The notes beneath the pieces are model-generated. The model was not told the DNA's origin, searched no databases, and saw only the letters and a list, made by a program, of their open reading frames with translations. From Scalesia atractyloides (lineage: Eukaryota; Streptophyta; Magnoliopsida; Asterales; Asteraceae): DNA of 64,000 bases. The stretch is taken from positions 38,297,027-38,361,026 of the forward strand of contig CAMTDV010000022.1 in NCBI GenBank assembly GCA_947069175.1, read 5' to 3'. The translations under genes were made by a program, and so were the position numbers. Shown here piece by piece: positions 9,505 through 21,338 of the stretch; the first letter of the stretch is position 1; each line of letters opens with the position of its first letter.

Positions 9505-10990
9505 TGTCGCGCCCCGGTCAAAGATAATATTTATAGTCCCAAATTACACATAACAATGTGTTAGTGGTAGTAAGGGGTCGAACCACGAAGAGTTTGTGGT
9601 TTGCGATGGACACGATTGATTTTAACGAATGTTGTCACTTTATGAAGCTTGCTAAGAATTTTGTTTAGTTTGATTGATTAAAAAGAGATGTCGGATTAAA
9701 CCGACAAGTTTGTGTTTGATTATTTTACTACGACTACTTGAAAGATTATACGAAAACTTAATTGATGATTATAACAATAGTAGAGAACAAGGTTCACACC
9801 CGGTTCGGTAATTGAAGTCCTAGGGTTCCTACATGGTTTAGATTCGATTCAATTGTATAATTGACCAACGAATTTAGTGTTACGTGACTTAGATACCAAG
9901 AGCTATCGACGTCGTGAACAACAGATTACAATGCACTTTGTTATCACAAACATGTAACTCTAACCTAGATAAGGCATAATTGCACATAAACATTTCACAA
10001 AGTCAAATTTAATCTTCACTCGCCAATTCACGAATTCAATACAAATGTAAGACAATTATCTTAGGTTTCAAAATCAAATTACAACTTGTCACAAATCAAA
10101 ACTCAAACAATGTTTAACCCTGAAAACTTACAAAAACCTACACCTGAGTGAAACCCTCGAGAATTTGCCGCTCATGACGAACGGAACTTGGTCACCGGAT
10201 GATTTGAGCTTGATCACAAACATCTTGAAGCCTTGAGGTTGAGTATGATGAAGGTTAGGGTTTATGGTGGATGATGGTGATGGAAGGTTTGATGATATGA
10301 TGGAGATGATGATGGATAGGGTTAGGTAAAATGAAGATGGATGGTCAATCCCAATGATTGTTGATGATTCGGATCAATTGGAATTGAAGTGGATGAAGTT
10401 CTTGGCTCCAAGAGAGGTTTTCAAACTCCAGTATTTCGTAACCCCCTTAAAAATGGTCAACACCCCTCATATACTCGTCCCCAATCATTCAAAATTATGA
10501 AATTCGCGATTGGTATCAGGAAGGGGCCGCCGACGACCCACCATGGCGTCGGCGACGACCCCTGGTTGTTCCAAATTCCTCCGACAGCTTATTCCACTAC
10601 CTACGGAGGTTTTTGGCCGATGGGAATATCTGGGAGGCGTCGCCGATGGCCAGGAGGGTCGGCGACGGTGCCTGCCTATGGTGTTTTCTGTTTTGGCCAT
10701 TTCTCACACCCCAGATGACTCGTTTTCTGTCTCGGTGCTCTGTAAACCTCCCGAATAGCTCCTTAAACTCCATTAGACCTGCACAACACATTTCCAATTA
10801 AAAGTAGGCCATTTGAAACTAAAATTTATGTAAAAACATAAACTTAAACATAACCAAACACTAGTTTTCGACCACGCATCATTTACATACATACAAAATG
10901 TAAATCTAACAACGTAAGCCCTATTACAATGACACGACATGACCCTAAGACGTAGGTGATAGACATTCTGCACCAACACAAAATCAACTT
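9505..10990 (-). mobile_element. LTR-like insertion of another family
   Basis: Starts TGTCGCGCCCC directly inside the copia LTR, a typical 5'-TG LTR border. Around 10467-10473 a minus-strand TATATGA is preceded (in the minus direction) by GC-rich inverted words based on GTCGGCGACG (10527-10670), the same palindrome-plus-TATA layout as the other LTRs. No PBS or coding internal region adjoins it, so it may be a solo LTR. I could not find the matching 3' border or the expected TGGAG duplication, so the right end is a guess. Confidence 0.45.
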
Positions 10991-12279
10991 AACAGCAAGT
11001 ATATAAGTTAGATTATATAGTTTTAGTTAGGGTTTTCCATTATCTTTAAGTGAGCTTCAAGACGAGTTACTTGTACTTCCATAAACTACATGTAATAAAA
11101 AGCTCAAAACAAGTAGAAGAAGCTTACTACTAGCACAAAGGCTAGGGATGATCTTATGATGAAGAAAAGAAATATGAAAAGGCTCCAAGTCTTGAATAAG
11201 CTCCTTGTAGATCCTTGCACTTGCAACCTTCTTAGATCATCTTGTAATGCTCTTCTAACCCTTTAGATTTGATTGTTTGGAAGTGAAAACGAGCTCATAG
11301 AGATAGAGAGTGTGTGTCCGTGAGTAGAGAGGGAGAGAAGAGAGGTGACAACAAATGTTAAGTGCGTGTATGTGTGTGTTTGAGTGTGTAGGTTATGAGG
11401 GGATAAGATGGTTGTAACGAACTTGAAAAGATTATAAACTACATACAACTTTTAGGTGAAGACACTCCCTTACACACCATACTTATTCTTCTACCATTTT
11501 AACAAAGAGATGTGGGTGTGGGACTTACATCATGACCGACCCAAGGTGAGGGGGTAAAGCATGGTGTTTTGAGTATAATATTCATATAGGCATGTGTTAA
11601 TTTGAATTTGAAAGATACTTGTGTGGTTATGTTAATTGAAGGTGATTAGGGTGCTAATTGTTGTTTAGGATGTTAAAACATGTTAACTAGTTCACTAGAC
11701 TAGTTTAAATTATGTTTTAGATATTAAAACCGGCACTAGTCTTGTTATCGGATAAATTACGACACTTTATATCACTATATATGGTAATTTATACTTATAC
11801 ATTCTTATGATACATAAGGCATCCTTGTTATTGTTTATGATCATTAACATGTTTTAATGATCTTACAATGTTCCAATGATTATATAATTGTGCCCGGTTT
11901 ATGTAAATTATAGCGTTTGTAGATCGGATTGGACAATCTAAATGCTTATGTATTTTCCGGAAGTTATATGGTTTGTAATGTCTTTCCCTAGAAATAGGGT
12001 TTTGTATGACTATTGCTTTGGATATTCTTTCGTATCCTATTTTTTGTCGTTTCAGGGAGTACCGAAACTCTCCTGGCATGAATAGTGTGTTCGTATTCTA
12101 ACATAGTTTGTATCGTATCGCGATGCGGTGACTACGATGATGGGATACGAAATGTAAATGTATATCCTCGGATTGCTAGACTTTAGAATACTCAATTATA
12201 TCAAAATTAAGCTAATGCATATAATTAAATATGTAAACAGTGGTTAAGTTGTATAGAATTACCGGTTATTTTGTTGTTT
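10991..12279. other. AT-rich noncoding stretch, LTR-like in places
   Basis: No ORF worth keeping. 11290-11400 has a GA/GT-rich purine block (agagagagtgtgtg) like that at 54700-54830, where it lies in transcribed LTR sequence. I see no target duplications or coding remains. Confidence 0.3.
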
Positions 12280-12405
12280 GTCACACCATCAGCCGCCGCC
12301 ACCACCACCATGGTGGCTGATGGTGGTGGTTGTTGATGGTGGTGGTGGGTGGTAGCTGATGGTGGTGGTGGTTGTGGATGGTGGTGGTGGTGTGTAACGC
12401 CTAAT
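12280..12405. repeat. GGT/GAT-rich trinucleotide tract
   Basis: A degenerate (GGT)n tract with interspersed GAT and GCT codon-like triplets, beginning with an inverted 'gccgccgccaccaccaccat' stretch. A short minus-strand ORF reads as His/Pro-rich only because of the triplet repeat and is not considered a gene. Confidence 0.85.
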
Positions 12406-13398
12406 GTTGTAAATCGCAAATACTCGGCCATTAACCAAGTAATTTTTCATTAATCAGTCTATTAGTCGCTACTCTGGCCTAGTCAGACCTAGTCGGCCAG
12501 CCAAAAATCAGCGATTCCGACAAAAAACATGTATATTCCGGCCAAACCTCTGATTTTTGGCAAGTTTCCAACCAAAAAATGTGAATTCCAACAATTAATC
12601 TTGTGTACTTATTAAAATTTGTTGAGTAAGAGTTAAACCTTGTTACTTAAAATACTTAGTTATAAGAATGTGTATATGTATACATAAAACTAGAAATTAT
12701 ATATAAAAACCTCGATTCGATTAATCCCGATTAATCTCGGGTAGTCACTAGTCCCCACCTCACCGGCCGAATAGCAAGTTCTCCAACCTTGGTAACGCCC
12801 CAAAAACCCGAATTTTTATATTCGTTAGTATGTTTTCATATGTTATAGCACAAGATGAAATGACAGCCTATTTACCCTAGTTATTTACTTAGTTAAACAA
12901 GGTATGAAAGTTGTGATATTTGTGACCAAGTATCAAACAAGAGGGACTAAAGGTGGAGAATTGGGTTGAAGTTTTACTAAATAGAAAGTTCGGGAGATTA
13001 GTGTTGTTCTTGTGTGTGTGTCGACATACATGAAAGCGGATAGAGAGAACTCTCAAACAACCTTAAATCCAAGGAATTGATATTGAAATTGGAACCAAAC
13101 CTCTTCCATGAATGAAGAATTAGCATCGTCTAGGCGTAACAATCACTTGGTAAGTTCTAGAATTTAATATAGTGATTTTGTTTGAAGTGGGTTTGTTGAT
13201 CCCAGATAATAATGTTTTAACTAAACTTGGTAAGCCATTTTAACAATATGAAAATAATGTCCGGAACTAGATTTCAAACTTTCAAGAAACAGAAATACAA
13301 CTTTTCAAGTTTATATCACTTTGAAAAGCTTACAAGGTGATTGTGAGGTGATTGACTATTATAAAAAAATGCTTAAAGAATTTTGTGATGAAGGGTAG
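12406..13398. other. Noncoding stretch before the solo LTR
   Basis: No gene seen. 'taacgccccaaaaacccg' near 12791 looks like an LTR start of the TGTAACGCC type and may begin an older plus-strand LTR that hosts the nested group. If so, its continuation is at 31170, because 13398 and 31170 are contiguous once the nest and one GGTAG copy are removed. Confidence 0.35.
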
Positions 13399-13645
13399 TG
13401 ATATGCGTCAAATGCAACATACAATTATATCAAATACGGTATAAAATCAACCCTTTTAAGTACTAATGTTGGGAAAAGTGTGTTCCTTTGTATACTTTTG
13501 ATTTTCAGGATTAAAAGAGCTTTAATGTACAAAACGAACAAATTAACGACAACATCTAGCATAAGTATAGAAGACGGGAAGACAACACAATGTACCAACC
13601 CTCCAAGCTTCACCCACAGACTAAAAACAACGAATCAGAAGTCTA

Positions 13646-13680
13646 GCACGGGCCCATGCCTTGTTGGCATGGGGTCGTGC
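13646..13680. repeat. Inverted repeat in solo-LTR U3
   Basis: Arms 13646-13660 (gcacgggcccatgcc) and 13666-13680 (ggcatggggtcgtgc) are complementary at 13 of 15 positions around a 5-nt loop. Similar GGGCC/CCATG words recur up to the TATA box. Confidence 0.85.
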
Positions 13681-13764
13681 CCATTCAAGATTCCAGATCA
13701 GAAGAAGACAACACATAAGCAGACAAGAGACACGGGTTCGTGCACCTTCGACATGGGCCGTGGT

Positions 13765-15594
13765 TGATGTGCGTGAATTAAATATATTTTTATTATTATA
13801 ATTTTCGTTCACACAGATTAGGTTTTAAAATAGTTTTTACTTAAAACCAACTACACACACATAGGGCAAGTGTACCCGTCAAGTAGTAGTATAGTTCGCT
13901 GGTAAGACCGGATATCAATCTGTGGAATCGGTGTCTCAGTACTAAATCTTCGTTACTTTTAAACCTGTTTCGATCAATGAGTTGATTTCTTGATTGTTTT
14001 TAAACTATTATATAAGGATAAAAATTAACTAAATGAATTAACAAGAACAATATTTAAGAAAGATTGCTTGAATTAAGTATCCACTAATAAACATATGACA
14101 ACTTCTAAGGAAAACTAATGGTGATGCAAGTCTTAGAATCACTAAGTTTCCAATCAAGGTCCCCTAGTTTTATAAATCTTGGGAAAAATATAATGAACAA
14201 TATTTTAATCACCTAAGATTCATTCTTTAAGTTCTCTTGCTAAATTGATGTTAATCTTTAATAATGAGTTAATTGTTAATCAAAACTCCTAACTCTACAA
14301 ATTAAGGAAACTAACATGAACAACACATTAATCACCCTAACTTGGTTTCAAGTAAATGATACCTTCAACAAGCTCTTGACATGAATCACAAGCATGGTCA
14401 TGCTAAACAACAACTTTGGCCTAAATCATCAATCCAACATGAACACAAACCGTAGAATTCATATAAACATTCGTAAGATCTTTACAAATCCAAATGCAAG
14501 AATCCATGCTCATATTCAAATCATCATCCTAATCATGTTAGCAATTACCATTCCTAGTTTCATGCTATGAATCAAATCAACAACTAACAAGATTCAATAA
14601 TCATAATCTCTACATGGGCTTTCCAACACTACATGTAAATTTTTATGATCAACATTCAAGAATAATAACTTTAAACATGAACATGCATTCCAAGAAACTT
14701 GATTAAATACCATCGTGAAAATTAACATACAATAATCACCACATCTATTTCCATATTGTCAAGTGTTCATTAGCTTCAATAAAATTCAAACAACACAATT
14801 GTTTTGCCTAGAAGGCTCATGATAACTAAGACAAATATAAAGTAATATGGATTATGCATGAATAACAAGTGAAATCCTAGTGTTTAAGACAAGGTAATTA
14901 GCAAAATGAGTTGGATTATCAAGTGATACAACCTCCTAAAGGCTCCTTCTTCAATCTCCAAGCTTCCAAGATCAGCTTCTTGAGAGAGAAATCCACCAAA
15001 TGCTCCAACTCCTTTTCAAACGAGCTGAATTCACGTATTTAAGCTATTGGGCATTTGGCACGACCGTGCCTCCTTTTGGCACGGTCGTGCTTGGTAAGTG
15101 GTAGGTGCCTTTCTGAGTTGTTGACCAAGTTTGATTCCAAATCTGGAAAGATCCCGCTAAAATTTCCCCGAGGTGGCACGATCGTGCTTATCGATATCGT
15201 ACTCGGAAATGACTAAGTTGAACTCGGGAACTAGCTGATCAGGGCCTGTGATTGCACGTGCACGGTCGTGCTTGGGGTTGGCACGATCGTGCCAAGTGTT
15301 GATTTGACTCGGATTGTGCAGTCTGATGATAGTGCTTGTGATAGTGCCGACTTCTGGATGGTTGGAACGGTCGTGCCAAGGGTTGGCACGGTCGTGCAAT
15401 ATCTGGCCGTTTGGCAGAAATGTTCCATTTTGCTCCAATTTGCTCCAAAAGCCTTTGTTTCTTCACCGGGCCGAGCCCGGACCTGCATTTTCACAAATAG
15501 CTCAATTGAGTATCTAGATCAATGAAAACACAATGAATTTCCGCATTAATGGGGAATATTTGACGTTTAAAGATGTATAAATTCTTATACATCA
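13765..15594 (-). mobile_element. Athila 3' LTR
   Basis: Starts TGATGTGCGTG and ends CTTATACATCA on the + strand. The minus-strand TATA-like TTAAATAC is at 15035-15042. Seven copies of GCACGRYCGTGC lie just upstream of it (15058-15397). Closely matches 28085-29917. Confidence 0.95.
15058..15397. repeat. GCACGAYCGTGC palindrome cluster in Athila 3' LTR
   Basis: Copies at 15058-15069, 15079-15090, 15176-15187, 15260-15271, 15281-15292, 15365-15376 and 15386-15397. GCACGATCGTGC (15176, 15281) is a perfect 12-bp palindrome; the others carry one central mismatch (GACC/GGTC) or an edge change. They occur singly or as pairs spaced 21 bp apart, about two helical turns. They lie in U3, the closest 16 bp from the TATA-like box. 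Confidence 0.92.
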
Positions 15595-15613
15595 AACATC
15601 CCCACACTTGAAC
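15595..15613 (-). promoter_or_regulatory. Athila polypurine tract
   Basis: Immediately inside the 3' LTR; minus strand reads GTGTGGGGATGTT then the LTR start TGATGTATAAG. The 'CCCCACACTTGAAC' wording is common at this place in plant Athila/Tat elements. Confidence 0.75.
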
Positions 15614-17427
15614 TTTGGTTGTCCTCAAACAAACTAAAGTAAACAAAATTCTATCTTGGCAATCATCTCAACTAGCGTTATATAAGCACAAATAAATAAC
15701 TTGAGCAAAACAAAACGGATTACTCAAAATAAAAGGAAAAACCAAAAAGTATATGAAATATGGTTATGACCAATGATCCATGTCGACATCCCTACAAGCT
15801 CACCTTACATCCTTGCAATGTTCACACACACTCGGCTAAAATATAGGAGACATACAATTCAATGAGTATATTTAGAACACTCAATGCCAAGACAATGACT
15901 ATGCGATATCATAAGCTTGTATAAGGATCAAATATAAACACTTAACCAACATATATCAAAAATCAAGAGGTCTTGTGTGGGTTGTAATTTGGCTAGGGTA
16001 AAGGGTGTGAAAATGGATTTATAAAAGTGGCTAAAACGGCTAAAGACCGAAGGCTCGACTAACTTGAAGTGAAGAAAGATAAAACTATCCAAATACCTAA
16101 CCGAGAGCTAGCAAACCACTTAGATGTATCCACAAAATTGCTCTAGCAAAGCCAATTGACACGGCTTCTTCTCTTTTTTTCACCACTTTAGAGGGAACTA
16201 AATACGTCTACTTAGATAAAAACTCCAAGCTATGATGTTGTGACTAATAAATTGATAAACTATACAAGAAAGCTTACAAGTTAGTCTTAACCGGGTCGGG
16301 CTTTAAACCAAAAAAATGTGGGTTCAAAATGAAAAGGCTAAATTGGCTGATTGGTGATATTTAGTGGTTTGTATGAAATGAAAGGGAGAGGCTCAAGTTG
16401 GTTTAACTAAGGGTATGATTTGGGTGTAAGGATAATTGAAATTGGTTAAAAATAAAAGGTTTCGTACTGCCTCAATCATTTTTATGTTATGTGCTTGCTT
16501 TGTGTTCTCGAAATGCATGCCTAACACAAGTTCTAAATCGCGAAAGTCATCCGGCGCACTCAATCTTTGCCCGCAAAAACATGAGCAAAAATAATTCTAA
16601 AGCTATAAGGCTCAAAAATAACTCACGGAAACGGGCGTATTGGGTAACTATGCAAGGCAAACAGGTAGGAATTTTGCTTGATTTCTCACGCTCAATTTTA
16701 TACAAAAAAGATTACTAAATGATACCTTTTATTCGAGCAAATCCTTTTTTCGTTCACCTTTGTGAATTTATCAAAAACTTTTAGATTTATATAAAACTTG
16801 TGTTGAGTTGATTATTCAAGAGAGTTTTGTTATTATTGTTATTAATATTTTTTTCGGACAACCATAAACAAGCTTAACCACCTCCACACACTTGAATTGT
16901 ACATCGCCCACGATATACAACAAAAAAATGAGCATAATGTAATACAATAGTATAGCAGTGGAGGAAGCGGGAATACGAAAACTCCCCTGGTTTGTAAAGG
17001 CTAGAAATGGAGCGAAAGAAGGTAATATGAAACATTCCAACGCACCACTGAACCATCCAGCGACTAGCATATCATCAATTTCAAAACTGCACACTTGCAA
17101 ACATGATCAAGATTACCATAAACAACCCAACCCAACAATTCCTTATCATTGTTCAAAAATTAAACCACTAAATAAAATAAAAATGTACGAAATTTAAAGC
17201 AACAACGGAGGAGTGTACGGACAATCCAAAATGGTACACCCCTCAAACATAGAAATGCAAATGGAAGTACGACATGAGCTGCAAGATCAGGGCCAGCCGC
17301 CAGATCCTGAAGTACCGGCATGTCCTGGTGGTCAAACCGGGATCTCCTAGTGAAGTGCGGCGGCGGCTGTGTGTACTGATGACCGAGCGAGCTTGCTAGA
17401 TGTTGCTGAGACATATCTTCCATAAAA
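15614..17427 (-). other. Athila 3' untranslated region
   Basis: About 1.8 kb between the third ORF and the polypurine tract. No ORF with recognisable content; small frames at 16491-16718 and 16816-17197 have no motif I know. Long 3' noncoding regions are usual in Athila. Confidence 0.5.
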
Positions 17428-18270
17428 TTACCAGTCGAAGCTACGCCTAATTTGCTCGTACATATCTTCCATAAAATTACCCTGACGATGTTGCTCAGCG
17501 CGGATCAAGTACACGTCGTGTCGTACAGCCTGTTGATCCAACGGTAGCCCATCCATTCTTCTCCAAAGATCCACTGTAGACGACTCATGCGGACCGTATG
17601 CACCCTGCTCGTAACCACCACCAAAACCACTAAACAAGTGCTCCCAACTTGGGGTTCCAAAGCCCTTGCCTATTTCACCCATCTGAAGATGAGGGTCTGC
17701 TCCCCCAGCAGCCTCACCTAGCCCGAATCCTGGAGCATCCTGCATGTGGACGTCCTTGGCTCCACCAACATCGCCCTCTTCTGGATCACTTTCTCCCTCA
17801 GGAAGTGGGTCCCAAATCCTATCTAATCGATCCACCAACTTCGGGATGCCATTAACCTTGCGAATCATATGCATGGCAGTCAGCTGTGCCACATCAAGTA
17901 ATCCATAATCACAAGCTATGGTAAGATCATCCAACCGCACCCTGTAGTGCCTAGCTAACCTGGTGGCGAATGCACCACCACAGATCCTCGATGTGGGGGT
18001 CGACACAATACCCCTTTGGATGGACTCTGCAACACTAACTGCGACATTGCAGTTGGACCCCGATATGATGTAATAGAGGTGGAAAAGGTCACGGGTGGTG
18101 ATGTTTCCAGTGCTATCACCCCGACCGCTGATTACATGGAAGATGGCGCGCTCTATGATGCGGTGCAGCGGATCAAGGATCCATGTGGCCTTGGCTCGGC
18201 GTGGATCCCAGGCTCGTCCCGGTACAGTGATCTGAGCCCAGAATGCCGCTTTATCCATATCAGCCTCCAT
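17428..18270 (-). pseudogene. Athila third ORF (env-position protein), main part
   Basis: 280 codons, beginning MEADMDKAAFWAQITVPGRA. The blocks 'RAKATWILDPLHRIIERAIFHVISGRGDSTGNITTRDLF', 'LYYIISG' and 'ARHYRVRLDDLTIACDYG' match the plant family annotated as 'putative plant transposon protein' or Athila ORF1-like, which sits at the env position of Athila elements. A Gly/Asp/Glu-rich linker and an amphipathic tail (LDQQAVRHDVYLIRAEQHRQGNF) follow. I see no signal peptide, furin site or clear membrane anchor here, so a true envelope role is unproven. It is out of frame with the upstream piece 18396-18848. Confidence 0.75.
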
Positions 18271-18395
18271 TCTTGCAGACTGCCGTGAAATAACTCGGAG
18301 TCCATCTCATCTTCCTCATATAACCTAAGTATCTGTACAAACCTGCTGATCGATTGATGATGCCACTTCCATCCCAGACGGTAACTAACACCAAC

Positions 18396-18848
18396 TCATT
18401 TCTCATAAACATCAGGGCAGGGGAAGATAAACCTGAACGAGGCAAAAAACTCGATGACTAGCTCGACATATTGGGGCTCCGCCATTGCGAATAGGTGGGT
18501 CCAAGGAGGGGTCATAAGCTCCTCAAATCTTTCGGTCTGACCGAGTAGGTCGAGATCGACTGTTTGAAGCGTCCTCATAGGCTCGATTAAATGCCTCCGA
18601 GCCCACAGCCTTTCAACCTTCGCAATACAATGCCCTTCCCTGGAATTGTCGCTAAAACGAAGAAACGGATGATTCATCCACAAGAATAGAACAAAATCAG
18701 CAATTATAATGCGGAAAATCAGCAAAAACTGGTTTACAGACGGGCTCGCACGACCGTGCGTGCTTATTTCGGCAAGCTTTATGAAGATGTCAACATTATG
18801 AAGTTTTCTGGGTTTGTTCTTCATGAAGCACGATCGTGCCACACTCAA
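18396..18848 (-). pseudogene. Athila third ORF, N-terminal piece
   Basis: 150 codons; from residue ~65 on ('RFSDNSREGHCIAKVERLWARRHLIEPMRTLQTVDLDLLGQTERFEELM...') it reads as the usual N-terminal domain of this Athila protein. The genuine start is probably inside this frame, near the FLRFSDNSREG block, because the upstream residues are translated spacer. A frame break near 18396-18270 separates it from the larger piece. Confidence 0.68.
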
Positions 18849-19190
18849 GCACTATCGTGCAAGACCGAATCTGGGTGAATTTTGGGGGAAAACTAGAAAT
18901 TTTTATGAAGGGCACGACCGTGCCAAATGTTGGCACGATCGTGCTTGTTGAATTTCTGGGCAGGATTTCCATATTTATCAAGAATTTATGAAGGGCACGA
19001 CCGTGCCATATGATGTCACGATCGTGCTTGATGATTTTCTCTGTAGGAATTCCAGATTCATAAAAAATTTATGAAGAGCACGATCGTGCCATTCACGATC
19101 GTGCTTGATGATTTTCTGGGTTTTATGATGCAGTTCATCACTCTTTTATGAAGAGCATGGTCGTGCCAACAGTTGGCACGACCGTGCATG
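18740..19190. repeat. GCACGAYCGTGC palindrome array before the env-position ORF
   Basis: About twelve copies in 450 bp. Clear ones are at 18748-18759, 18828-18839, 18912-18923, 18933-18944, 18995-19006, 19078-19089, 19154-19165 and 19176-19187, with degenerate ones near 18851, 19016 and 19093. The units follow the pattern tttatgaag-RGCACGAYCGTGCC-n7-ggCACGAYCGTGC-ttg with a period of about 80 bp. The same palindrome forms the U3 cluster of this element's LTRs. Confidence 0.92.
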
Positions 19191-19897
19191 ACGGAACCGC
19201 AGCTTGCAAAATCCCCCAAAACGCACCTAAAACCCCGTTTTTTCAACACTTTTGCTTAGGGGTTTTGTAGATCGGTCTAGAGTGAAGCACAACAACATAA
19301 AAAAACACGAAAAACTGGCTTGAATCGGACGATTTAGACCAAGCCCTAAAAATTTTAAAGAAAACCTAACTTGAATAACAAACCTTAAATATTCAACAAC
19401 TACAAAGAGAAAGTGGAAAGATTCGTACATGGAACGAAGCTTAGGATGAAATACAAATTTCTTGAGAGAAGGAAGGAAGTATGGAGGATTTTTGAGTGAG
19501 TTTGTGAGATTCAAGTGGGGTTTTGAAGATTATAAAGAAAATTGGGTTATGGGCTTTTTCTGCAAATGGACCTACACTATCAGATCTGACAGTGCCAGAA
19601 AACACTGTTGATAGTGCCGGTTTTTTCGGATTTTCGGTTTTTTTAAGTTTATTTATTTAAGTTTAATAAAACCCAATTACAAACGTCACTTGAATCTGGA
19701 TCACTCATGAAACACCTCCTACCAAGAAAAGAGAAGAACTAACATACCTGAAGATCGACAATGTGTTCCAACATCCCCCGTGTCCAAGACGAACCACAAC
19801 CTGAAAAGAAACTAAGCAACCAAACAGAAAAACAACTACAACCCCAAAAACAAGCTAAGTTTATTACGAGTCTTCAGCTAGACTCACCACCCCGAAT
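19191..19897 (-). other. Athila pol-to-ORF3 spacer
   Basis: Noncoding spacer of about 0.7 kb between the pol stop and the palindrome array. No motif recognised apart from a stray 'cactatcagatctgacagtgcc' inverted word near 19573. Confidence 0.5.
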
Positions 19898-20029
19898 TCA
19901 TTTGTTCTTGGGGTGGAGGGTGACAACCTCCTCATTCCTATCCACCGGGCCACCAACATACGACTTCAGTCTGTGCCCATTAACCTTGACCAAGCGGCCA
20001 TCCTCATGGCCTATTTCCACTGTTCAGTA

Positions 20030-21338
20030 AGGAAACACCGACGCACCATGTAGGGACCTGACCAACGAGACTTAAGCTTGCCAGGGAACAGCTTGAGACG
20101 CGAGTTGTACACCCACCCGGAATTCCTTCTTGCCCTTCAGGCGGGAGTCGTGGAGCGTCTTAGTACGTTCCTTATACAGCTTGGAGCTCTCATATGCATC
20201 ATTTCAGAGCTCTTCGATCTCATGGATCTGCACAAACCTGTTTTCGCTCGTAGCTGCCATGTCGAGGTTAACTGTTTTCAAGGCCCAGTATGCCTTGTGC
20301 TCGAGCTTAACAGGGAGATGACAAGACTTCCCATAGACTAACTTAAATGGAGTAGCGCCTATAGGAGTCTTGTAGGCCGTTCGGAAGGCCCACAGTGCAT
20401 CATCCAGCCTTTTAGACTAGTCCTTACGGCTAGCGTTCACCGTCTTCTCCAATATGCGCTTAAGCCCTGGTTTGTGACCTCAACTTGCCCACTAGTCTGT
20501 GGGTGGTATGGTGTGGAAAACCGATGTTGCACACCATATCGGGACAATGCTTTTTCCAATTGAGCATTACAGAAGTGTGTCCCCGGTCACTGATTAGCAC
20601 TTTAGGAGCACCAAAGCGCGCGAATAGCTTCTTCAAAAATTTGACCACCACCCTAGCATCGTTGGTGGGCAGAGCTTGCGCTTTCGCCCACTTTGAAACA
20701 TAGTCGACCGCGACTAGGATGTATCGGTTTTCGAAGGAAGTCGGAAAAGTCCCATAAAGTCTAGACCCTAAATGTCAAAAACCTCGCAGACTTGAATACT
20801 GTTTGCGGCATCTCGTGGCGTGCAGAAATATTGCTTGCCCTTTGACATGCGTCACAAGATTTCACGAACTCATGGGCGTCCTTAAAGATGGAAGGCCAGA
20901 AGAATCCAGCATCAAACATCTTTTTGGCGGTATTGTTTGCCCCATGGTAACCTCCCGTAGGTCCCTCATGGCAGTTCGAAGGATGTCCCTCGCCTCATTG
21001 CCGTGCACGTAGCGCCGGATCATCTGATCCACGCCCACCCTGAATAGATAGGGGTCATCCCATAGATAGTACTTGACATCTGCAAAAAAATTTCTCTTCT
21101 GCTGAAAGGTCATCCCTTTGATCAGGATGTTGCTGGCTAAGTAGTTTGCGATGTCAGCAAACCATGGGGATTCGTCATTTGTCTCAATCCTCATAAGAAA
21201 CTCGTGGGGAAAATTGTCATTGATGTTGGCCCCACAAACTTCTTTTCCCTCGCAATGCTCAAGACGGGACAAATGATCAGCCGCCAGATTTTCGGCCCCT
21301 TTCTTATCACGGATCTTGATGTCGAACTCCTGCAGCAA
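20030..21338 (-). pseudogene. Athila integrase, fragmented
   Basis: 21338-20862 begins with the RNase H tail (FDIKIRDKKGAENLAADHLSRL), then the zinc-binding start 'RRYVHGNEARDILRTAM', where a shift destroys the rest of the HHCC finger. 20651-20460 holds core wording 'KKLFARFGAPKVLISDRGHTS' (the D of the D-D-E triad) in another frame, and later frames reach the C-terminus. The Athila integrase should insert cDNA preferentially into heterochromatin; this one is non-functional. Confidence 0.8.

Noticed and set aside
10510..10522. Primer-binding-site-like 'ttggtatcagga'
   Set aside because: No LTR end adjoins it and the match to the iMet PBS is partial.
10389..10801. Cluster of ORFs on both strands, GC-rich
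   Set aside because: All frames are open because of GC-rich inverted words in an LTR-like region; no protein motif and no codon pattern.
12225..12431. Minus-strand His/Pro-rich ORF
   Set aside because: Direct translation of a (GGT)n-type tract.
15157..15525. Many overlapping ORFs on both strands, repeated near 29458-29847
   Set aside because: Shadow frames over the GCACGAYCGTGC palindromes in the Athila LTRs; no protein content.
17428..18848. A functional viral-type envelope gene
   Set aside because: No signal peptide, cleavage site or membrane anchor is visible, and the frame is broken; only the env position in the element is supported.
18740..19190. Possible CRISPR-like array (regular short palindromic repeats)
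   Set aside because: Spacing is irregular, the spacers are themselves repeated, there are no cas genes, and the context is a plant retrotransposon.
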